DNA from: Clostridiales bacterium
GTDB taxonomy: Bacteria; Bacillota; Clostridia; Monoglobales; Monoglobaceae
DNA: 6,614 bases
Direction: 5' to 3'
Assembly: GCA_016303265.1 (NCBI GenBank)
Contig: JAEDLZ010000073.1
Location: 1-6,614 of the forward strand
Of this stretch, positions 1 to 5,908 are shown one piece after another (the first letter of the stretch is position 1; each line of letters starts with the position of its first letter). The position numbers were made by a program, and so were the translations under genes. The notes under the pieces were generated by a model. It did no database searches. It worked only from the letters and a program-made list of their open reading frames with translations, and was not told the origin of the DNA.

Positions 1-5
1 AGGAG
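1..5 (+). promoter_or_regulatory. Shine-Dalgarno of the M23 peptidase gene, unusually close to ATG
   Basis: AGGAG sits at the very edge of the window with only two bases (TT) before the ATG at position 8. This is shorter than the usual 5-9 nt spacing. The frame is also open to the left edge, so a start further upstream cannot be excluded. The ATG at 8 is still preferred because it is followed directly by a short basic stretch and a membrane segment, and no other good start lies before that segment. Confidence 0.5.
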
Positions 6-7
6 TT

Positions 8-1108
8 ATGTTTTTCACATTAAAGCTCAAAAACCTGCTGTTTTACATAATAATATTTGCCTTTGTCATAATCGGATTGTGGATAAGCTATGCAAAAAAC
101 CCCGCCGAAATTCTTGAAAGGGAATCGGCAAAAGCAGCGGCTTTAATGGAAAAGAGCGGAAATATAGTTGCCCCGAAAGTATCGCCGGGCGATGTTATAG
201 AAAAAGATGACGATTTTATTAAATGGGTGGATTTTAATGTAACAGCCTCTGCCATGACGGACGCTATGAATATCGATATAGACACTTACAAATCCGAAGT
301 GCATATAAACTGGATTGACCTGCTTGCCTGCCTTGCCGCAAGATACGGCGGTGACTTTAAGTCCTACAAAAAATCCGACCTTGAAGCTGTTGCCGAAAGA
401 ATCAAAAACGGTGAAACTGCGGAAGAAATATGCTCTACCCAAAAATATTTTTCCTATTATAAAGAGGCATACTCCGCCGTTCTTTCGGAATATCTCGGCG
501 AATACAGCATAATCGGCAAAGACGGCAGCAAACAGACCTTATACGGGCTGAAGGCATTTTCGCAAATTGCCGACGGTTATTATTTTTCACACTATGACGA
601 TTTTGGTTCAAGCCGCTCCTATGGTTATGCAAGAAAGCATCTGGGTCACGACCTTATGACAAGCGTAGGAACCCCCGTTACCGCAGTCGAGAGCGGAACG
701 ATTGAGGCTCTCGGCTGGAATCAATACGGAGGCTGGCGTATAGGAGTGCGCAGCTTTGACAAAAAAAGATATTACTATTATGCCCATTTGCGAAAAGACC
801 ACCCCTATGCCTATATGCTTTCCGAAGGTTCTGTGGTTAAAGCAGGGGATGTAATCGGCTATGTGGGTATGACAGGTTACAGCGCAAAGGAGAATGTCAA
901 CAACATAAATACCCCTCATCTGCATTTCGGAATTGAACTTATTTTTGACGAATCCCAAAAAGACGGCAATTCTGAAATCTGGATTGACTGCTACGAGATA
1001 ACAAAATTCCTATTGAAAAATAAATCGGCGGTTTACAGAGACGATGAGAAAAACGAATATTTCCGCTCAACCGAATTTTTTGAAGAATCCGTTGAAAATA
1101 TGGAATAG
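8..1108 (+). CDS. Membrane-anchored M23 family zinc metallopeptidase (peptidoglycan endopeptidase)
   Basis: A 366-residue protein of the LytM/lysostaphin-type M23 family, which cleaves peptide cross-bridges or stems of peptidoglycan. A lysine-containing start is followed by one hydrophobic segment (about residues 10-28) with no obvious cleavage site, so it is probably a signal anchor with the enzyme outside the membrane. Residues 31-70 are charged and look like a linker. Residues about 70-165 form a conserved-looking domain (WIDLLACLAARYGG, later YSAVLSEYLGEY) that I recognise from Clostridia M23 proteins but whose function I do not know. The catalytic domain spans about 205-335 with all expected residues: H211 and D215 (HLGHD), H260 (YYAHL), and H304/H306 (PHLHFG). 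In LytM-type enzymes the first His, the Asp and the last His bind zinc and the other two His are catalytic. It therefore looks active. It lies 15 nt upstream of the deacetylase gene, almost certainly in one operon. The precise bond cleaved is unknown. Confidence 0.93.
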   Translation: MFFTLKLKNLLFYIIIFAFVIIGLWISYAKNPAEILERESAKAAALMEKSGNIVAPKVSPGDVIEKDDDFIKWVDFNVTASAMTDAMNIDIDTYKSEVHINWIDLLACLAARYGGDFKSYKKSDLEAVAERIKNGETAEEICSTQKYFSYYKEAYSAVLSEYLGEYSIIGKDGSKQTLYGLKAFSQIADGYYFSHYDDFGSSRSYGYARKHLGHDLMTSVGTPVTAVESGTIEALGWNQYGGWRIGVRSFDKKRYYYYAHLRKDHPYAYMLSEGSVVKAGDVIGYVGMTGYSAKENVNNINTPHLHFGIELIFDESQKDGNSEIWIDCYEITKFLLKNKSAVYRDDEKNEYFRSTEFFEESVENME

Positions 1109-1123
1109 AAAGGATAAAATAGT

Positions 1124-1993
1124 ATGTATGTGTTAAAAATGAGAAGTCTGATAGCATATATTGCAGCAGCGGCACTTATAATATCCGCCGCAGGAATATA
1201 CTTTATAATATCTCCCGATACGGCGGCAACCTCTGCAAATCAAAGCGAAAATTCAATAGAGGTTCCTATTATTATGTATCACAGTGTGCTTGAAAATAAA
1301 AGCAAAACCGGGCAGTTTGTTATTACGCCCGCTCAGTTTGAGGATGACCTGAAATTTTTGGCCGATAACGGTTACACTCCCGTATTCATGCAGGATTTAA
1401 TAGATTATGTATATAACGGCGCACCTCTTCCCGAAAAGCCCGTTGTTCTGACCTTTGACGACGGATATTATAATAACTATACATACATATATCCGCTGCT
1501 GCAAAAATATAAATGCAAGGCGGTAATATCAATTGTGGGGGCGTATACGGATTTATACACGCAAACACCGGACCAAAACCCCGGCTATGCACATCTTACC
1601 TGGGACAATGTCAACGAAATGATGGACAGCGGACTTGTTGAATTTCAAAACCACTCATACAACCTTCACAGTCTGAAAAACGGCCGCAACGGTTCCAAAA
1701 AGAATGTGGGAGAAACCGATAAGGAATATGAAGCAATGCTCGTTGCCGACCTAAATAAGCTTCAGGACGAATTTATCGAACACACCGGGTATGTACCTCA
1801 GGTTTACACCTATCCCTTCGGAAGCGTCAGCGAGGCGTCCTTTGATATTATCAAGGAAATCGGATTCAAATCATCGCTGTCTTGTGAAGGTAAAACAAAT
1901 TATATAAAGCAAGGCGATAAAGAGGGGCTGTATATGCTTAACAGGTTTATAAGGACCTCCGCAAAATCCGTAAGTGATATATTAAAGAAATGA
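1124..1993 (+). CDS. Membrane-anchored or secreted polysaccharide deacetylase (CE4/NodB, PgaB/IcaB-like)
   Basis: A 289-residue NodB-homology protein that should remove acetyl groups from an N-acetylglucosamine polymer outside the cell, either peptidoglycan or a poly-GlcNAc-like glycan. Residues 8-29 form a hydrophobic signal/anchor segment, followed by a Ser/Thr/Asn-rich linker and the start of the fold at VPIIMYHSV (47-55). Motif 1 is TFDDG (110-114), giving a catalytic Asp (D112) and a metal-binding Asp (D113). Motif 2 is HSYNLH (177-182), with the two histidines five residues apart as in PgaB rather than four as in PgdA-type enzymes. Motif 3 is reduced to YPFG (230-233), without the usual Arg. 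The C-terminal LNRFIR (272-277) sits where other CE4 enzymes carry a Leu-x-His motif. The ATG at 1124 is preceded by AAAGGAT ending about 10 nt upstream. An in-frame ATG at 1139 (residue 6) is possible but has poorer support. The last codons lie inside the terminator stem. Confidence 0.92.
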   Translation: MYVLKMRSLIAYIAAAALIISAAGIYFIISPDTAATSANQSENSIEVPIIMYHSVLENKSKTGQFVITPAQFEDDLKFLADNGYTPVFMQDLIDYVYNGAPLPEKPVVLTFDDGYYNNYTYIYPLLQKYKCKAVISIVGAYTDLYTQTPDQNPGYAHLTWDNVNEMMDSGLVEFQNHSYNLHSLKNGRNGSKKNVGETDKEYEAMLVADLNKLQDEFIEHTGYVPQVYTYPFGSVSEASFDIIKEIGFKSSLSCEGKTNYIKQGDKEGLYMLNRFIRTSAKSVSDILKK

Positions 1994-2019
1994 CCGCTGT
2001 GCGGTCATTTCTTTAATAT
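1979..2019. terminator. Bidirectional intrinsic terminator between convergent operons
   Basis: A perfect 19-bp inverted repeat with a TGT loop: arms 1979-1997 and 2001-2019, with a core of TGACCGC/GCGGTCA. The outer part of each arm is an A-rich/T-rich tract (AAAGAAA against TTTCTTT), so either strand makes a GC-rich stem followed by a U-rich run. It lies 7 nt from the nupQ stop codon at 2026 and contains the deacetylase stop codon (1991-1993), so it can end both converging transcripts. Confidence 0.9.
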
Positions 2020-2025
2020 TAGACT

Positions 2026-3018
2026 TTATCTATCCTCACGGAAATAGGGCAAGCCCAGACTCTCCGGCGGCTGATTCTCCTTTTTCTTGCGCATACTTAT
2101 AACAATCAAAACCACAAGGGTAACAACATAAGGCAGCATCTGAACCAGCGAAATAGTCGTGGACGGAATCGGAACGCCAAGCTTCGGCAAAAAGGCATAT
2201 GCCCATGAGAGCAAACCAAACAGAATTGAGCCCCATATAGCATGAACGCTGTTCCATGTTGAGAAGATAACCAATGCAACGGCAAGCCAACCGAGAGCCT
2301 CGATACTGTTGCTCGTTGCCCACATACCTTTATTATACTCAAGAACATAATAAAGTCCGCCAAGCCCTGCTATGCCGCCGCCTAAGGTTGAAGAAAAATA
2401 TTTGTATTTCGAAACATTTACTCCCGCCGCATCGGCAGTTCCGGGATTTTCCCCAACCGCACGAAGATTCAACCCGATTCGTGTTCTTTTAAGGATATAA
2501 TTTATAACAACAGCCATTATAATTGCGAGGTATACCATAAATCCGTAAGAAAAAATCAGTCCTCCCGCTATCGGGATTTTTGATAAAACCGGTATCTTTG
2601 TGCTGAATGTTGCAAAAGCCTTTGCGGCAGATGAAACTGTCGATTTTCCCATTACAATCGTACCAAAGAATTTACCGAGACCAACTCCGAAAATAGTTAT
2701 CGTAAGCCCCGTCACATTCTGATTCGCCCGAAGGGAAATTGTAAGGAAGCTGTATAACAATCCGGCAAGAGCCGCAGCGCCGAAAGAACATATCAAGCCG
2801 ATTATAACGCAGACAATCGGATTATATGCAGCGCCGGCTGCTATTTCATAATAATGGGTTGCCGCAAATCCCGTAAATCCGCCGATAAACATAATGCCCG
2901 GAATACCAAGATTCAGATGTCCCGATTTTTCTGTCAGGATTTCGCCCATAGAGCCGAAAAGCATAACCGTCGCAAACATTACCGCTCTGCTAAACCATGC
3001 TATAATAACATTTAACAT
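2026..3018 (-). CDS. nupQ: BMP-type nucleoside ABC transporter permease, NupQ family
   Basis: A 330-residue inner-membrane permease of the branched-chain/ribose type (PF02653), one half of the channel of a BMP-dependent importer. It has about eight or nine hydrophobic helices. Family landmarks are GEILTEKSGHLNLGIPG (25-41), NQNVTGLT (99-106), a cytoplasmic coupling stretch RTRIGLNLRAVGENP (178-192) that should contact the ATPase, and ALGWLAVALVIFSTWN (241-256). The C-terminus PPESLGLPYFREDR resembles the tail usual in NupQ proteins. The ATG at 3018 is preceded by AAGGAGG (3030-3036), 11 nt upstream and inside the end of the preceding permease gene, from which it is separated by 6 nt. It is the last gene of the unit. 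The symbol follows Bacillus subtilis nupNOPQ, a guanosine/nucleoside importer. The family is clear, but the substrate here is inferred. Confidence 0.9.
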   Translation of the reverse strand: MLNVIIAWFSRAVMFATVMLFGSMGEILTEKSGHLNLGIPGIMFIGGFTGFAATHYYEIAAGAAYNPIVCVIIGLICSFGAAALAGLLYSFLTISLRANQNVTGLTITIFGVGLGKFFGTIVMGKSTVSSAAKAFATFSTKIPVLSKIPIAGGLIFSYGFMVYLAIIMAVVINYILKRTRIGLNLRAVGENPGTADAAGVNVSKYKYFSSTLGGGIAGLGGLYYVLEYNKGMWATSNSIEALGWLAVALVIFSTWNSVHAIWGSILFGLLSWAYAFLPKLGVPIPSTTISLVQMLPYVVTLVVLIVISMRKKKENQPPESLGLPYFREDR

Positions 3019-3024
3019 AACGCC

Positions 3025-4158
3025 TTACGCCTCCTTCTTTCTTCCTGAACGGAACACCAGTCTGTAATTTATGAAAAATTCACATCCTATGAGGAAAAAC
3101 AGTATAACTGCGGAAATTATATCTGCCGCATAATCGTTTATAACGGCATATGTGCTGTGAATTTCACTTGCACCATGCTCCAAAAACGCAATCAGAAAGG
3201 CTATAAGCATCATAAAGAATGTGTTAAATTTCGCCATCCAGGCAACGATAATTGCCGTAAACCCATAGCCGCCGGCAGAGCCTGTTGAAACCGTATGGTC
3301 CTTACCCGCAACAACCATAAAACCGCATAATCCGCAAATCGCACCGGATATAGCCATGGTTCTTATAATAACCTTTTTAATATTTATTCCGGCATATTTG
3401 GCTGTGTTTTCAGATTCGCCGACAACAGATATTTCATAACCGTGCTTTGAATATTTCAAGTAAATAAACACCAAAACGACCAAAGCGAAAACCATGATAA
3501 TACCAAGCGTAAAATCCTGATTGAGAATTTTCGGAAACCACCCTTCACGGGATATTGAATTTATTGTTCCGAGAGTTGACTTTTTACCTCTCCATACATT
3601 TGTGGCAAACGAAATAATATTTATGGCAATATAATTCATCATGAGAGTAAACAATGTTTCGTTCGTCTTCCATTTTGCTTTAAATATCGCAGGCAAAATG
3701 CCCCAAACCGCTCCTGCGATAACCGCCATAACAAACATTATAATCATAAGGACAGGCCCCGACACATATTTAACGCCATACTGCATAACGCAAGCGGTTG
3801 CAAGTGCGCCCATAAGAACCTGACCTTCCGCACCGATATTCCAAAACCGCATCTTAAAGGCAGGCGCAAGAGCAACGGCAATGCCCAAAAGCAGCGCCAT
3901 ATCACGAACGGTCGTCAAAAATTTTGCTGTAAACAGCGTCGACCCGTATTCAAAATCAAATGTACCTTTAAACATTGTTGTGTACACGCTTATTGGGTTA
4001 AGTCCCGTTATAAAAAATATAAAAAGTGCGTCAACAATGAGCGCCAGTATAACCGCAGCAACACGGATAAGAACGAATTTATAGGTCTTTGCAGTGCTTC
4101 TGGTATCCCTTTTAACTACTCTTACAAGAGGTTCTTTTATAACATTGCCTTTTGCCAT
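3025..4158 (-). CDS. nupP: BMP-type nucleoside ABC transporter permease, NupP family
   Basis: A 377-residue PF02653 permease, the partner of NupQ in the heterodimeric channel. An N-terminal basic region (residues 1-27, rich in Lys/Arg) precedes the first helix (about 28-50). Further helices lie near 86-102, 115-131, 135-157, 175-192, 218-236, 267-284, 302-330 and 347-370. Family landmarks are FWNIGAEGQVLMGALA (105-120), TNETLFTLMMNYIA (175-188), and the coupling region YEISVVGESENTAKYAGI (251-268, by its position after the helix ending near 244). Its ATG overlaps the stop of the ATPase gene by one base (TAATG at 4156-4160), with a GGGAGGGA-type Shine-Dalgarno at about 4166-4174, so translation is probably coupled to nupO. 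Length and motif order are normal for the family, and I see no disruption. Confidence 0.9.
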   Translation of the reverse strand: MAKGNVIKEPLVRVVKRDTRSTAKTYKFVLIRVAAVILALIVDALFIFFITGLNPISVYTTMFKGTFDFEYGSTLFTAKFLTTVRDMALLLGIAVALAPAFKMRFWNIGAEGQVLMGALATACVMQYGVKYVSGPVLMIIMFVMAVIAGAVWGILPAIFKAKWKTNETLFTLMMNYIAINIISFATNVWRGKKSTLGTINSISREGWFPKILNQDFTLGIIMVFALVVLVFIYLKYSKHGYEISVVGESENTAKYAGINIKKVIIRTMAISGAICGLCGFMVVAGKDHTVSTGSAGGYGFTAIIVAWMAKFNTFFMMLIAFLIAFLEHGASEIHSTYAVINDYAADIISAVILFFLIGCEFFINYRLVFRSGRKKEA

Positions 4159-5693
4159 TATCGGTTCCCTCCCTCTTTAAGATTTGTCATAAGCAAACCG
4201 ATTTCTTCCTTTGTTGCAGTCCTTGCGTCAACAATGCCGTTCACTCTGCCGCCGCAGAGAACAAGTATTCTGTCACATAATTCAAGAAGAACATCCAAAT
4301 CCTCGCCCACATAGATCACCGCAACACCGTTGTCCTTTTCCTCGCTGAGAAGATTATATATGGTGTAGGAAGTGTTAATATCAAGTCCGCGAACGGCATA
4401 AGCCGTCATAAGAACCGTCGGAGAGGACGCAATTTCTCTGCCGACCAGAACCTTCTGTACATTGCCGCCGGAAAGCTTGCTCACCGGAGTGTCTATACTG
4501 GGCGTCATAACGGACAGCTCATTCTTGACTTTAACAGCCAAATCCCGGGGCTCTTTTCTTGCTGCGAAAAACGAGTGTCCGTTGTTATAGCTTCTTAGCA
4601 TCATATTCCCCGTCATTCCCATTGAACCGACAAGGCCCATACCCAGTCTGTCCTCGGGGACAAAGGAAAGAGCAATTCCGTAATCCTTGATTTGCCTCGG
4701 ATTTTTTCCTATAAGCTGTTTCTTTATATTGTCGCCGGGGTCTATATATTCAACACTGCTCCCCGGCGCTGTTTTCTTAAGTCCCGCAATCGCTTCAAGC
4801 AATTCCTTCTGACCGCAGCCGGATATTCCCGCAATGCCTAAAATTTCTCCGCCGAATGCAGTAAATGATACTTTATCAAGAACCTTAACTCCCGCAGAAT
4901 CCAGGCAAGTCAGATTGTTTACAATAAGCCTTTCCTGCGGATTGACCGGCTCTTTGCGGGCTATATTGAGGGACACTTTCTGTCCAACCATCATTTCCGT
5001 AAGCGAAAGCTCCGTTGCGTCTTTTGTATCAACCGTTCCGACATACTTTCCTTTTCTGAGTATTGCCACACGGTCAGACACAGCAAGAACCTCGTTAAGC
5101 TTATGCGTAATGATTATAACAGATTTGCCGTCATCACGCATATTGCGTATAATCCCGAAAAGCCGCTCGGTTTCAAGCGGGGTCAATACGGCAGTAGGTT
5201 CGTCAAGTATAAGAATGTTTGCTCCTCTGTATAAAACCTTGATAATTTCCAGGGTCTGCTTCTGAGAAACAGTCATATTGTATACTTTTTGATAAGGGTC
5301 AATATCAAACCCGTATTTTTCGCAAATTTCCTTTATGCGTTTCGCTACAGTCTTAAGATTGTATTTCTCCCCCTCAAGCCCGAGCGCAATATTTTCTGCG
5401 GCGGTAAATACATCAACGAGCTTAAAATGCTGATGTATCATACCGATTTTCAGTTCAATGGCGTCTTTCGGCGATCTTATGGAAACTTCCTTGCCCTCCA
5501 CAAAAATCTGACCTGCGTCGGGAAAATATATTCCCGCAATCATATTCATAAGCGTGGTCTTTCCGCTTCCGTTTTCGCCGAGGATGGATAATATTTCACT
5601 GTGTCTTATTCCTAAGCTGACAGAATCGTTTGCAACAACCTTGCCAAAAATTTTAGTTACATTTTTTAATTCTACTGCGTAATTTTCTTCCAA
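4158..5693 (-). CDS. nupO: BMP-type nucleoside ABC transporter, tandem ATP-binding protein, NupO family
   Basis: The cytoplasmic energy-coupling subunit: two ABC ATPase domains in one chain of 511 residues from a TTG start at 5693. Domain 1 has an intact Walker A GENGSGKTT (39-47), Q-loop Gln88, Walker B LILDEPTA (D164, E165) and H-loop His197, but a divergent signature MTVSQ (140-144) in place of LSGGQ. Domain 2 has a Walker A without its lysine (GISGCGQKE, about 289-297), AYAVRGLD where Walker B should be (Asp and Glu replaced by Ala and Tyr), no H-loop His (YVGEDLD, 461-467), but a good signature LSGGN (407-411). A degenerate second domain is usual in sugar/nucleoside ABC ATPases of this class. 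TTG is preferred because GAGGTG (5701-5706) lies 7 nt upstream and the protein then begins in the usual place for the family (EENYAVELKNVTKIFG). An in-frame ATG at 5738 would add 15 residues but has no Shine-Dalgarno. Confidence 0.9.
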   Translation of the reverse strand: MEENYAVELKNVTKIFGKVVANDSVSLGIRHSEILSILGENGSGKTTLMNMIAGIYFPDAGQIFVEGKEVSIRSPKDAIELKIGMIHQHFKLVDVFTAAENIALGLEGEKYNLKTVAKRIKEICEKYGFDIDPYQKVYNMTVSQKQTLEIIKVLYRGANILILDEPTAVLTPLETERLFGIIRNMRDDGKSVIIITHKLNEVLAVSDRVAILRKGKYVGTVDTKDATELSLTEMMVGQKVSLNIARKEPVNPQERLIVNNLTCLDSAGVKVLDKVSFTAFGGEILGIAGISGCGQKELLEAIAGLKKTAPGSSVEYIDPGDNIKKQLIGKNPRQIKDYGIALSFVPEDRLGMGLVGSMGMTGNMMLRSYNNGHSFFAARKEPRDLAVKVKNELSVMTPSIDTPVSKLSGGNVQKVLVGREIASSPTVLMTAYAVRGLDINTSYTIYNLLSEEKDNGVAVIYVGEDLDVLLELCDRILVLCGGRVNGIVDARTATKEEIGLLMTNLKEGGNR

Positions 5694-5700
5694 ATATCTG

Positions 5701-5708
5701 CACCTCTT
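5701..5708 (-). promoter_or_regulatory. Shine-Dalgarno that sets the nupO start at TTG 5693
   Basis: On the - strand this reads AAGAGGTG. It lies 7 nt (CAGATAT) before TTG, an ideal distance. It falls inside the frame of the longer ATG-initiated version, so the 5' extension from 5738 is best read as untranslated leader. Confidence 0.75.
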
Positions 5709-5756
5709 TTCAAAGCGGAAATCAAGTCCGTTCGGCATAAAGCGCTGACTTGCAAT

Positions 5757-5831
5757 ACCGTTAATGTCTTTTGTCTTTTGTCTTTTGTCTGTAATGCCTT
5801 TCCCTGCAATATCTTTTCCTATAATGTCCTT
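5757..5831 (-). repeat. Five contiguous degenerate 15-nt repeats with an embedded AAAAGAC microsatellite
   Basis: Read on the - strand, five adjacent 15-nt units follow the pattern AAAGAYATTRYAGGN: AAGGACATTATAGGA (5817-5831), AAAGATATTGCAGGG (5802-5816), AAAGGCATTACAGAC (5787-5801), AAAAGACAAAAGACA (5772-5786) and AAAGACATTAACGGT (5757-5771). The fourth has decayed into a pure 7-nt tandem array, seen on the + strand as GTCTTTT three times (5766-5786) plus GTCT. All units are in phase with nupO and would read as KDIIG, KDIAG, KGITD, KRQKT, KDING. An in-frame TAG (5844-5846) lies upstream and no ATG, GTG or TTG occurs in frame before 5738, so the repeats are probably not translated. They lie in the spacer between the binding-protein gene and nupO. 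Confidence 0.7.
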
Positions 5832-5852
5832 TGTTTCTTTTGTCTAAACTCA

Positions 5853-5883
5853 CAAAGGAAAGCCGATTTTCGGCTTTCCTTTG
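5853..5883 (-). terminator. Hairpin after the bmp gene: terminator or attenuator before nupO
   Basis: A perfect 13-bp stem (5853-5865 with 5871-5883; CAAAGGAAAGCCG paired with CGGCTTTCCTTTG) with a 5-nt loop, 25 nt after the binding-protein stop. In the operon's direction the uracils lie mostly within the 3' arm (TTTCCTTTG), and the following bases (TGAGTTTAGAC) are not a clean U-run. Termination is therefore probably partial, which would leave more binding-protein message than transporter message. It could equally be a 3'-end stabilising structure. On the + strand it is followed by the more U-like CTTTATTTC. Confidence 0.65.
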
Positions 5884-5908
5884 CTTTATTTCTAAATATT
5901 CAAACTGC

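Noticed and set aside
608..958. 116-codon open frame on the - strand opposite the M23 catalytic domain
   Set aside because: It is a shadow of the conserved peptidase, with no ribosome binding site context or recognisable family.
4834..5265. 143-codon open frame on the + strand opposite nupO
   Set aside because: It is fully antisense to a well-supported ATPase, with Ser/Thr-rich low-information translation and no recognisable domain.
2026..5693. Frameshift or pseudogene in the transporter genes
   Set aside because: All three reading frames are continuous, of normal family length and with motifs in order.
5757..5831. CRISPR-like array
   Set aside because: The units are short, directly abutting and degenerate, with no unique spacers and no cas genes.
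5821..5848. Possible promoter for nupO: TTTAGA (5843-5848) and CATTAT (5821-5826) on the - strand, 16-nt spacer
   Set aside because: Each box matches consensus at only four of six positions, and the A-rich repeats make such matches likely by chance.
5694..5908. Riboswitch (for example purine type) in the spacer
   Set aside because: Beyond the simple hairpin and the repeats I see no conserved aptamer junction. Any riboswitch would more likely lie upstream of the bmp gene, outside the window.
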